Origin: Bacteroidota bacterium
GTDB taxonomy: Bacteria; Bacteroidota; Bacteroidia; Chitinophagales; Chitinophagaceae
Direction of reading: 5' to 3'
Assembly (NCBI GenBank): GCA_013286305.1
Contig: JABDFW010000011.1
Coordinates: 1 to 60,944, forward strand
Length of the DNA stretch: 60,944 bases
The notes beneath the pieces are model-generated. The model was not told where the DNA came from. It was given only the letters and a program-made list of their open reading frames with translations, and searched no databases. Shown here in pieces: positions 52,044-60,944 of this stretch (within the stretch, counting starts at the first letter, position 1; the number at the start of each line of letters is the position of its first letter). The position numbers and the translations under genes are program-made.

Positions 52044-52051
52044 CAAAGTTA
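52044..52051 (-). promoter_or_regulatory. -7 element of the sdh operon promoter
   Basis: On the minus strand TAACTTTG fits TAnnTTTG exactly, 31 bases before the sdhC ATG. A TTTG (plus-strand CAAA at 52077-52080) lies 25 bases further upstream, slightly longer than usual spacing. Confidence 0.5.
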
Positions 52052-52170
52052 CTACACGAAAGCCAGTTTTCCTTTTCAAAAAGATAATTTAGTTATCAAA
52101 TAAAGAATAACTCAATCAATTAACTTAACACTTTACTAAATCTCATTGGCTTTTGTAAATACTAAAAAGC

Positions 52171-53757
<1,587 letters not shown>

Positions 53758-53821
53758 GATTTTTATTGATTAGAAATGGATTAATGAGGAAATAAGGAAC
53801 TTGACTCTTTTCATTACACGT

Positions 53822-54226
53822 TTAAACTATATTAACAGGTTCTTTGTCTCCGTTATCCCATTTTTTTTGAAGCCTTTTAAAAGTTAATGAGTTGCTTCCA
53901 AAATTTATTAGCAAGCCTACATCATATTCAGAGGCTTCGAGATAATTTAATGCCTGTGCAAGATGTACATTTTCGAGTTGTGTTACTGCCTTTATTTCAA
54001 CAGCAACAAGCTTCTTCACTAAAAAATCTACTCTTCGCAAACCTATAACATCTCCCTTATAAAATATTTTCATTTCATATTCTGATGTATGGAGTATGTT
54101 CTTCTCCTTTAATTCCTTTTCAAGCGCTCTATGATAAATATATTCCTGAAACCCAGGGCCAAGCACACGATGCACTTCCATCGCACAACCAATTATTTCA
54201 CCTGTAATGTCACTATATTTTAACAT
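53822..54226 (-). CDS. GxxExxY-family protein (nuclease-like fold)
   Basis: The protein has 134 residues. The name-giving motif appears as GPGFQEYIYHRALEKEL (G-x-x-E-x-x-Y). RRVDFLVKKLVAVEIKAV holds the D...ExK residues of the PD-(D/E)XK nuclease-like fold, and ALNYLEASEYDVGLLINFGS closes it. The family is widespread in Bacteroidota and in uncultured genomes, often in variable numbers, and its function is not established. It sits between the mutase and an unknown gene with no obvious functional link. A repeat (54265-54298) lies immediately beyond its start. Confidence 0.88.
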   Translation of the reverse strand: MLKYSDITGEIIGCAMEVHRVLGPGFQEYIYHRALEKELKEKNILHTSEYEMKIFYKGDVIGLRRVDFLVKKLVAVEIKAVTQLENVHLAQALNYLEASEYDVGLLINFGSNSLTFKRLQKKWDNGDKEPVNIV

Positions 54227-54264
54227 GAATAAAAAACTTTCCTTATAACATATTATAATTTCAC

Positions 54265-54298
54265 CCTAATCCTAAAAAATCTTGTCAATCCTGGTTCT
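54265..54298. repeat. Short-period repeat, unit like AATCCT/AATCTT
   Basis: CTAATCCT, AAAAATCTT, GTCAATCCTGG in a row, ending inside the stop codon of the 54297-54806 gene. Similar arrays were not found on the other side of the GxxExxY gene. Confidence 0.5.
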
Positions 54299-54806
54299 AT
54301 ATCAGCTTCTTTGCCTCATAGCTCAACACTTCGCTAACTACTTCATGCAAAGTTCCTTTTTTGTCATTCATTAAAAATTGAAGCAGAAGTTTATTCAGGT
54401 CAAGCCCGGTTGCATTGGGCGGCAGTGTGTTAGCCAATTGGTTAACAATAAGCATGTTTTGTTCTTTAAGATTTTTAACGGCCGACCATGCGTCGGGGCT
54501 AACATAAATTTGTTGCGTTATGTTATACTCAAATTCTTCCCGAATGTTTTGCGTAAGCAGATGTTGCATTTCTTTGGCACTCATGCTTGATCTTCCTACC
54601 CGGCTTATAAGGTTTGGCAACGCAATCCTGTCAACCAGCAATATCAATCTTTCATAAGCCTGTAATTGTATTTGCACAGAGGAACTGTTAAGAGGAGGAG
54701 ACGAAGTATCGCTCTGTTTTGTTTTATCTTTTACAGCTAAAATATATGTAACACCTATTGCCACTAAAACTGCAGCCACAATAAGAATGATAGTTGATGT
54801 ATCCAA
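54297..54806 (-). CDS. Hypothetical protein with one N-terminal membrane segment
   Basis: The protein has 169 residues. The start is a TTG at 54806, because an in-frame TAA lies five codons upstream and no ATG is available. One membrane helix (TIILIVAAVLVAIGVTYILAV) is followed by a polar linker and a helical cytoplasmic domain with QIQLQAYERLILLVDRIALPNLISR and FEYNITQQIYVSPDAWSAVKNLKEQ. I recall similar conserved proteins in Bacteroidota but know no function. A -7-like TACTTTTG (minus strand, 54822-54829) lies 15 bases before the start and would give a very short leader. Confidence 0.75.
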   Translation of the reverse strand: MDTSTIILIVAAVLVAIGVTYILAVKDKTKQSDTSSPPLNSSSVQIQLQAYERLILLVDRIALPNLISRVGRSSMSAKEMQHLLTQNIREEFEYNITQQIYVSPDAWSAVKNLKEQNMLIVNQLANTLPPNATGLDLNKLLLQFLMNDKKGTLHEVVSEVLSYEAKKLI

Positions 54807-54821
54807 TGTGTTTATTTTTTA

Positions 54822-54829
54822 CAAAAGTA
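54822..54829 (-). promoter_or_regulatory. -7 element upstream of the TTG-started gene
   Basis: Minus-strand TACTTTTG, an exact TAnnTTTG match. The expected transcript start would be about 8-10 bases before the TTG codon. Confidence 0.35.
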
Positions 54830-54888
54830 GGTATCAATGTCTGTTCCTGCTTAAAAGAAGCAGTTAAACTCACGTACTTGAACTAATT

Positions 54889-56475
54889 CTATTCACCTTT
54901 ATTTATGCCTTTTGTGTTATACATTACTTTCCAAAGATCGTATCGTTTGTATTGTGCCTGCATGCGTGTAAGAAAATCATCCCAGTTCTTATTGCCTTTG
55001 CCGCTCCACAGCACTTCGCTTAAAGCGCTCAAACGGGGAAATAGCATGTACTCCACTTTCGCTGGGTTAGCCATATATTCGCTCCATACATTAGCCTGTG
55101 CGCCTAAAACGTAGTTTGCTTCATCTGCAGTTAATGCAGCAGGTATTGGTTCATAATTATATACCACCTGTAAAGGCAGGTCGCCGCCAATGGTAAGTGA
55201 GTCTTCTTTTTTGCTTTGAGAGTGGTCGAAATAAACATAGCTGCCTGGTGTCATAACAACTTTATGGTGCTGTTTTGCAGCATCAATGCCACCCTGCTCT
55301 CCACGCCAGCTCATTACAGTTGCATTGGGTGCAAGGCCGCCTTCCAGTATTTCATCCCAGCCTATGATCTGTCTGCCCTTGCTGTTTAAATATTTTTCAA
55401 TGCGCTGAATAAAATAACTCTGTAAAGCATGCTCATCTTTCAAACCCTCACTCTTAATTCTTGCCTGGCACACAGGGCAGGTTTGCCATCTTGTTTTAGG
55501 GCATTCATCACCGCCAATGTGTATATATTTTGACGGGAATAATGCCATTACTTCATCCAGTACATTTTCAATAAATTTATAGGTTGAGTCATTACCTGCA
55601 CAGAATACATCCGGGAACACGCCCCATTTTTGCCCAACCTGGTATGGGCCTTTCGTGCAACCTAAATAAGGGTAGGCAGCTAATGCGGCAAGGCCATGGC
55701 CTGGCATCTCAATTTCGGGTATGATGGTGATATACCTGTCAGCAGCATATTTCACCACCTCTTTTATTTGTTCCTGTGTATAATAACCGCAGTATTTAAT
55801 ATTGTCGCTTTCTTTATTGTGGCCTGTTGCAGTACCATTGCGGCAACTGCCGACCTGTGTAAGCAATGGGTATTTTTTTATCTCAATACGCCAGCCCTGG
55901 TCTTCGGTTAAATGCCAGTGAAAAGTGTTCATTTTATGCAGGGCTATAAAATCAATGTATTGTTTAACAAAGTCAACCGAAAAAAAATGACGGCCGCAAT
56001 CGAGGTGCAGGCCGCGATAAGCGAAGCGGGGTGAATCTATAATATTGCATTGTTTTATTGCTAATGATGTTGATTTTTCAACAGGCAATAATTGTATTAA
56101 TGTTTGAATACCGTAAAATATTCCCTGCTCATTGTCTCCGCCAATATACACCTTGTTTTTATCAACAGACAGGTTATAGGCACCGGGAATGGAATTTTCC
56201 ATCTTGTCAAAATTTAAAATAACGGCATTGCTCTCTGCTGTTTTCTCTTTGGCTACAGGCAACGTAAAACCATAATATTCTTTTAGGTATTTGTTAAAAA
56301 AATCAGCGCTCTTTTTGGCGGCAGGTGCTTCAAGAATAATTTTGGTTGATGGGGTTATAGTAAACGTCCCCTGGTTTAAAGTTACAGATGCAGGTGCGGG
56401 TATAATACTTAGTGATTGAGAAAAAGACGTTACTGAAAATATAATAACGCCGGCAGCAAGCAACAATTTTTTCAT
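54889..56475 (-). CDS. Beta-N-acetylhexosaminidase (GH20), exported
   Basis: From the ATG at 56475 the protein has 528 residues with a signal peptide (MKKLLLAAGVIIFSVTSFSQ). A GH20b-type N-domain (about 21-150) precedes the barrel, which opens FAYRGLHLDCGRHFFSVDFVK. The catalytic Asp-Glu pair is in YIHIGGDECPKTRW. MNTFHWHLTEDQGWRIE, IPEIEMPGHGLAAL and WRGEQGG are also family blocks. It releases terminal N-acetylglucosamine or N-acetylgalactosamine from chitin or glycan fragments in the periplasm. It appears monocistronic. The frame upstream of 56475 is open but lacks a signal sequence. Confidence 0.93.
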   Translation of the reverse strand: MKKLLLAAGVIIFSVTSFSQSLSIIPAPASVTLNQGTFTITPSTKIILEAPAAKKSADFFNKYLKEYYGFTLPVAKEKTAESNAVILNFDKMENSIPGAYNLSVDKNKVYIGGDNEQGIFYGIQTLIQLLPVEKSTSLAIKQCNIIDSPRFAYRGLHLDCGRHFFSVDFVKQYIDFIALHKMNTFHWHLTEDQGWRIEIKKYPLLTQVGSCRNGTATGHNKESDNIKYCGYYTQEQIKEVVKYAADRYITIIPEIEMPGHGLAALAAYPYLGCTKGPYQVGQKWGVFPDVFCAGNDSTYKFIENVLDEVMALFPSKYIHIGGDECPKTRWQTCPVCQARIKSEGLKDEHALQSYFIQRIEKYLNSKGRQIIGWDEILEGGLAPNATVMSWRGEQGGIDAAKQHHKVVMTPGSYVYFDHSQSKKEDSLTIGGDLPLQVVYNYEPIPAALTADEANYVLGAQANVWSEYMANPAKVEYMLFPRLSALSEVLWSGKGNKNWDDFLTRMQAQYKRYDLWKVMYNTKGINKGE

Positions 56476-56508
56476 GTTAAAGTTTTGGTTTTTAATCAGG
56501 AATTGCGG

Positions 56509-56516
56509 CAAAGGTA
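56509..56516 (-). promoter_or_regulatory. -7 element of the GH20 gene
   Basis: Minus-strand TACCTTTG is an exact TAnnTTTG match, 33 bases before the GH20 ATG. No clear -33 box at standard distance. Confidence 0.4.
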
Positions 56517-56620
56517 GGGCAGAAGTTATTTTTTTGATGATAAACAAGAATTTTTATAATAATAACATTCCTCTTTTTTTATCGGTATAAATTTTGACTA
56601 CTTGTAACTAAACTCCTTTT

Positions 56621-56995
56621 ATGCAAACTCAAAATGAAAATATAGTTCTTGAAAGACATGACGAAATGGCAACTTTATCTGAAGTCCTGGAAAAATTAAG
56701 GATGAAAAAAATAGACAACGAATTTAGGTGGGAAGATGGCCATTTTACAGCCGGGAAAGGGAAGAAATACACCGCTGAAGAGCTTACAATTATCAAAACT
56801 TTCCGGTTTGAGGGGGAATCCGATCCATCTGATTCAAGCATAGTGTATATAATAGAAGCAAATGACGGCCTTATAGGCTACAGCCTGGATGCCTATGGCG
56901 TTTATAGCAATCATGATGATGAAGAAGGGTATGATAATTTTATACGGAAAATGAATGTTGAGGATAGGGACGAGCAATTATTGTTTCAGTTATAA
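56621..56995 (+). CDS. Small acidic hypothetical protein, 124 aa
   Basis: I do not recognise a named family. The protein is cytoplasmic, acidic and soluble. It has a helical N-terminal part (MATLSEVLEKLRMKKIDNEF) followed by beta segments (FRWEDGHFTAGKGKKYTAEEL, SSIVYIIEANDGLIGYSLDAYG). The composition and the pattern of conserved-looking aromatic and glycine residues suggest a real gene. It is divergent from the GH20 gene. Confidence 0.7.
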   Translation: MQTQNENIVLERHDEMATLSEVLEKLRMKKIDNEFRWEDGHFTAGKGKKYTAEELTIIKTFRFEGESDPSDSSIVYIIEANDGLIGYSLDAYGVYSNHDDEEGYDNFIRKMNVEDRDEQLLFQL

Positions 56996-57084
56996 GTTGT
57001 GTGGAAAAAAATACTCATGATTTAGATATTATCACTTTTTTTAATGCTTTTTGATCTATTGATTAATTAGATAAAATTATATTT

Positions 57085-57411
57085 ATGTCTAAACAGGTTA
57101 AAAAATTAAAGGAAGATCCGGTAAGGAATATGCCTCTGGAAAAAGATTTTGCACATTACCCTCCCACAAATTCAAAACAGGTTATAAAACAAGATAATAA
57201 TAGCGCTAAGCAATTTGTTGAGGGCAGCGCGCAAAATGAAAACGCCGGGCCTAAAAATACCGATATTGTAAACTCACAAACCATAAATACCCCCGCTAAC
57301 ACAGATGCGAAAATTGTGAATGAAAGCAATAAAATAGTTAATGGTGAAAATGACATTTATGCTAATGGCTCCGGTGGTGCTTTTGAAGCAACTGAGCAAG
57401 TGAATGATTAA
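57085..57411 (+). CDS. Low-complexity hydrophilic protein, 108 aa
   Basis: The protein is rich in Asn, Lys, Glu and Ser and has no hydrophobic core, signal peptide or membrane segment (for example NSKQVIKQDNNSAKQF and INTPANTDAKIVNESNKIVN). It is probably disordered, of the kind seen in hydrophilin-like or stress-related proteins, but no family is recognised. Regular codon use and an ATG start in an AT-rich spacer argue that it is real. It lies 89 bases downstream of the previous small gene on the same strand. Confidence 0.6.
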   Translation: MSKQVKKLKEDPVRNMPLEKDFAHYPPTNSKQVIKQDNNSAKQFVEGSAQNENAGPKNTDIVNSQTINTPANTDAKIVNESNKIVNGENDIYANGSGGAFEATEQVND

Positions 57412-57669
57412 TGGCAGTTATTACAATAATTTTTTCAATCAGTCCTGAATTGTATTATATTCCGCCAAACTATGTTTATTTCTTTAGATTAATAAATTTT
57501 TGGAAATCCGTGCAGGCAAATACAGCTAAATGTAGCTATAACTCTGACGCTGGCTTGGGTTTGTCATTTTCAATGACGCAATTATCTTTATTAATACCAG
57601 CCTTTGGCATAATATCTGCTTTTTAAAGACTTGAAATTCATAACTATTAAGCTTTAACTATCTAATTAA

Positions 57670-60600
57670 TTGAACCCTGTTGTAAGAAAGATTCTTAAAG
57701 TATTTGCCTGGATACTCGGCAGTATTATTTTCCTGCTAATCCTGGTACTTATACTTATTCAAATACCGGCAGTGCAGAATTATGCCAAAAATAGAGTAGT
57801 AGCATACCTGGAGAAGAAAATTAAAACCAAAGTAGTTATTGACAAGCTTTCCATTTCATTCCCAAAAGAAATAGTACTAAAAGGTGTTTATTTTGAAGAT
57901 CAAAAAAAGGATACGCTGCTATATGGTAAAGAAGTAAGGGTGGATATCGCTTTATTCGACCTTTTGAAGCATAAGGTTAATATTAATTATTTTGAGCTTA
58001 ATAGCGTAAAAGCAAATATATACCGTGTTAACCCGGATACATCGTTCAACTATGAGTATATAATAAAAGCATTCGCGGGGGCGCCTCAAAAACAGCCTCA
58101 GCCTGTTGACACAAGCGCAGGTATGCAGTTTAACATAAATCGGATTGTTTTTAAAGATATACGTACAACATTTAAAGACGATGAAACAGGCAATGATATC
58201 TATTTATACCTCGGTAATTTTGAAACTAAAATAAAATCCCTCGATCCATCGAAGCTTGTTTTTGCAGTTTCTACAATTAACTTATCAAATATTACGGCAA
58301 GGGTGCACCAATACGCGCCATTGGAAATAATTACTCCTGCAGTAGGCAAAGTTATTAAGGAGAAGCTTGCTCCAAACGCAGATACATCAATAAAAGTAGA
58401 TGAGCTTTTCTTAAGAAATATTGACATTAATTATTTGAGTGATATTTCAGGAATAACCGTCAATACAAAAATCGGCGATTTTAGTACCCATCCAAAAATT
58501 ATCAGTCTGCAAAATGCAGTAGTTGAACTAAAGGATATTAATTTGAATAATACAAATGCGTCGGTTATTATCAAAAAAAGCAAAGGCAATAAAACACAGG
58601 TAAGCAACTCCACTGCCGTTAATGATTCTTCGTCGTCTCCATATCAAATTTTAATGGATAAGGTTGTTTTTAATAATGAGAATTTTATTTATGACGATGA
58701 AAACCAGCCTCATGTTAAAAAGGGTATTGATTACAGTCACCTAAACATTCAAGGCCTTCAATTTAACGGCAATAACATTTCAATTGCCGCAGCAGGGTAT
58801 CAGGGTAATATTGAACAACTTGCTTTTAAAGATCAGTCGGGGTTCAGCTTGCAAAAACTACAAACAAATTTTTATTATAGCGATACTGCGGCATTCCTGC
58901 AAAACCTGGTGTTGCAGGCCGGCAGAACTGTAATAAAAAATAAAATAATAATAAAATATTCTTCCGTAAAAACAATGTCATCGCGGCCTGGTGATATTTA
59001 TATTGATGCAGAGCTTAAAAATTCAACTATTGACACGAAAGATATTCTAACTTTTGCTCCCCAGCTTGCAGCTAATTTAAGGGGGAACGAAAAAACGCTT
59101 TTGCATATCAATACAAGCTTAAAGGGCTTTGTAAAAAGCCTTTCCATCCCTATTTTTCAATTAAGCGGGGTTGGTAATACATTTGTTGACCTGTCAGGTA
59201 ATATACAAGGGCTGCCCAATGCAAAGACAGCCTATTATAACATAAACATTATAAATTTTAAAACAACCTCAACTGATATTACTGCGCTTGTTCCATCTAA
59301 TTCAATTCCTTCAAACGTGCGCATTCCGCAATTGCTTTTGGCAAAAGGGTATTTTAAAGGGCGCATAAAGGAATTTGAAACACAATTACAGCTAAATTCT
59401 TCCAGTGGAAATGCTTTTGTGAAAGGAAATATGAGCGGCAATAATTATACAGCGAATGTTTCTTTTGATAATTTAAATGTTGGGTATTTAACAAAACAGG
59501 AACAAAATATCGGCGCCATAACGTTAACCGCAAAAGCAAAAGGAAATGGTTTTGACTTTAAAAAAGCGGTTGCAGAAATAGCTGCAAATGTTCAATCGGC
59601 ACAACTTAAAGGTTATACATATAAGAACCTGGTTTTAACAGCCAGCACCGATAATGGAGCAGCCAATGTAAATGCAAATATGCAGGATGAAAATATAAAA
59701 TTTAATCTTATTGCAAATGCTAACCTTACTACATCTTATCCATCTAACGTTAAAATGCAATTGCAACTTGATACCATTAATTTAAACGCGCTTAATTTAA
59801 CAAAAGATACGATTGGCCTGCATGCTAATATTATGGCTGACCTGCCTGTTGCAAACCCTGATTCTTTAATTGGTAAAATTTCTCTGTCTGAACTGTCTGT
59901 TACCACGCCACAAAGAAAAATAAACCCCGATTCAATTCTAATAACAGCAGATGCAAACGGCTTGCAGAAAAGCCTGAATATTAATTCAGAATTCCTAAAA
60001 GCTAACCTAACAGGGCAATACAGGTTTAGTGAAATGGGGCAGGCGGTGGAACAAACCATTAATCAATACTATAATATTGCCGGTTACCAGGAAAAAAGCT
60101 TTGCTGCGGAAGACTGGCATTTGAACGCCACTTTTTTTCCGTCATCTTTCATTTTGCAACTTATTTCAGGGGTTAAGGGTAGTGATTCTGTTGCCTTGCA
60201 CGCAGCTTTCAACAGTACATCGCGCGATCTGAATGCATCCCTTAAATCAAAAAGAATTATGTATAATGGCACACAGGCAGATAGCTTGAATGTTTTGGTT
60301 AATACAGCCGGCAACCAGCTTAATTTTAGTGCATCTGTGCAAAGTGCCAGTGGTGGCTCATTAAGTACCTATCATACATCCCTCGCGGGATTTATAGCAA
60401 ATAATAAGGCAGATGTATCCCTTGATATAAACGATAGCAAAAATAAAACCCAATATAATATAGCAGGTACATTGCAACAAATAGAACAGGGAATAAAATT
60501 CAACCTTAAGCCTGATGGCCTTGTACTTAATTATGATAAATGGAATGTAGCGCAGGATAACTATATTCAGTACGATTCATCAGGTTTGATCATCAATAAT

Positions 60601-60944
60601 TTCAATATAAATAATGGAGATCAATCTCTTTCCATTAACAGCGAATCAAAAACAGGGAATGCCCCTTTACAGGTTAAGTTCAATAATTTTCAAATAAGTA
60701 CATTATCACACATGGCTAACCAGGATTCATTACTTGTTAGCGGAACTATAAATGGTAATGCCACAGTAAAAAACGCAACTGCCAACCCCGTTTTTACTTC
60801 AGATATTACCGTGGCAAATTTGCAATATGAAAAAGACAGTATTGGCACAGTGACCATAAAAGTAAATAATGAGCAGGCGAATGCTTTTGCCGCAGATATT
60901 TCTGTTGAGGGCAACAAGAATGATATTAAATTAAATGGTACATA
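57670..60944 (+). CDS. TamB/AsmA-like translocation and assembly protein, N-terminal part
   Basis: The frame is open for 1091 codons and leaves the window. The start must be TTG at 57670, because an in-frame TAA is directly before it and the first ATG is some 150 codons on. The N-terminus (LNPVVRKILKVFAWILGSII) runs into a single membrane helix, and QNYAKNRVVAYLEKKIKTKV and LKGVYFEDQKKDTLLYG are typical of the AsmA/TamB start. The rest is long, repetitive beta structure rich in Asn and Thr, as expected of the groove that carries lipids or outer membrane proteins across the periplasm. TamB proteins are usually 1400-1700 residues in this phylum. Confidence 0.88.
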   Translation, partial: MNPVVRKILKVFAWILGSIIFLLILVLILIQIPAVQNYAKNRVVAYLEKKIKTKVVIDKLSISFPKEIVLKGVYFEDQKKDTLLYGKEVRVDIALFDLLKHKVNINYFELNSVKANIYRVNPDTSFNYEYIIKAFAGAPQKQPQPVDTSAGMQFNINRIVFKDIRTTFKDDETGNDIYLYLGNFETKIKSLDPSKLVFAVSTINLSNITARVHQYAPLEIITPAVGKVIKEKLAPNADTSIKVDELFLRNIDINYLSDISGITVNTKIGDFSTHPKIISLQNAVVELKDINLNNTNASVIIKKSKGNKTQVSNSTAVNDSSSSPYQILMDKVVFNNENFIYDDENQPHVKKGIDYSHLNIQGLQFNGNNISIAAAGYQGNIEQLAFKDQSGFSLQKLQTNFYYSDTAAFLQNLVLQAGRTVIKNKIIIKYSSVKTMSSRPGDIYIDAELKNSTIDTKDILTFAPQLAANLRGNEKTLLHINTSLKGFVKSLSIPIFQLSGVGNTFVDLSGNIQGLPNAKTAYYNINIINFKTTSTDITALVPSNSIPSNVRIPQLLLAKGYFKGRIKEFETQLQLNSSSGNAFVKGNMSGNNYTANVSFDNLNVGYLTKQEQNIGAITLTAKAKGNGFDFKKAVAEIAANVQSAQLKGYTYKNLVLTASTDNGAANVNANMQDENIKFNLIANANLTTSYPSNVKMQLQLDTINLNALNLTKDTIGLHANIMADLPVANPDSLIGKISLSELSVTTPQRKINPDSILITADANGLQKSLNINSEFLKANLTGQYRFSEMGQAVEQTINQYYNIAGYQEKSFAAEDWHLNATFFPSSFILQLISGVKGSDSVALHAAFNSTSRDLNASLKSKRIMYNGTQADSLNVLVNTAGNQLNFSASVQSASGGSLSTYHTSLAGFIANNKADVSLDINDSKNKTQYNIAGTLQQIEQGIKFNLKPDGLVLNYDKWNVAQDNYIQYDSSGLIINNFNINNGDQSLSINSESKTGNAPLQVKFNNFQISTLSHMANQDSLLVSGTINGNATVKNATANPVFTSDITVANLQYEKDSIGTVTIKVNNEQANAFAADISVEGNKNDIKLNGT

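Noticed and set aside
57411-57626. 71-residue frame after the low-complexity gene
   Set aside because: Aromatic-rich translation without a recognisable pattern. It begins inside the stop codon of the previous gene. The 258 bases before the TamB-like gene otherwise show nothing.

Overview
The window comes from a Bacteroidota chromosome, most likely a Chitinophagaceae-type member of the Chitinophagales. The family mix supports this: a GLPGLI protein next to an OMP_b-brl_3 TonB-dependent receptor, LytS/LytTR two-component pairs, a three-gene sdhC-sdhA-sdhB operon with a one-chain cytochrome b, a tandem-domain universal stress protein, a TamB-like giant protein and a GxxExxY protein. Several genes also have a Bacteroidota-type -7 element (TAnnTTTG) upstream. 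Shine-Dalgarno sites are mostly absent. I see no rRNA, tRNA, CRISPR array, phage or insertion-sequence transposase.

Layout. 0-9.5 kb: 3' end of pruA, a possible iron-handling stretch (esterase, AraC regulator, LytS/LytTR pair, PepSY membrane protein), a metallopeptidase and a hexuronate-type MFS carrier. 8.6-14.5 kb: a Usp protein, a fused glucosyl-3-phosphoglycerate-synthase-like/HAD phosphatase, a LytTR regulator with a decayed kinase upstream, a sirtuin, an ArsC-like protein and a truncated esterase. 14.6-32.4 kb: an alpha-glucan region with a ROK sugar kinase, a sugar permease, glgA, glgC, a disaccharide-type carrier, a secreted GH13 enzyme, two histidine kinases, a GLPGLI/TonB-receptor pair and glgB. 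32.4-39.5 kb: argS, envelope glycosylation genes (GT-like, GtrA, GT87-like), VOC and AraC proteins and a PagL-like lipid A deacylase. 39.6-46.6 kb: dnaK, a desaturase strikingly like animal dihydroceramide Delta4-desaturase, a KTSC protein, lysC and a LOR/SDH-like dehydrogenase. 46.6-54.8 kb: trmN6-like, VOC, the sdh operon, a short methylmalonyl-CoA mutase large subunit and a GxxExxY protein. 54.8-60.9 kb: GH20 hexosaminidase, small unknown proteins and the N-terminal part of a TamB-like protein running off the end.

How the genes fit together. The alpha-glucan region can import oligosaccharides, cleave them in the periplasm, phosphorylate glucose, and store it as glycogen through GlgC, GlgA and GlgB. 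Degradative enzymes (phosphorylase, debranching) are not in the window. SdhCAB and the mutase both work around succinate.

Most interesting points. (1) A four-helix-bundle S23-type gene sits exactly between sdhA and sdhB inside a 35/36-bp inverted repeat, which resembles rRNA intervening sequences transplanted into an mRNA operon. (2) A DEGS1-like desaturase occurs in a phylum known for saturated sphingolipids. (3) A GpgS-like glycosyltransferase is fused to a HAD phosphatase. (4) Many short-period repeats sit at gene boundaries and in places write the ends or interior of proteins.
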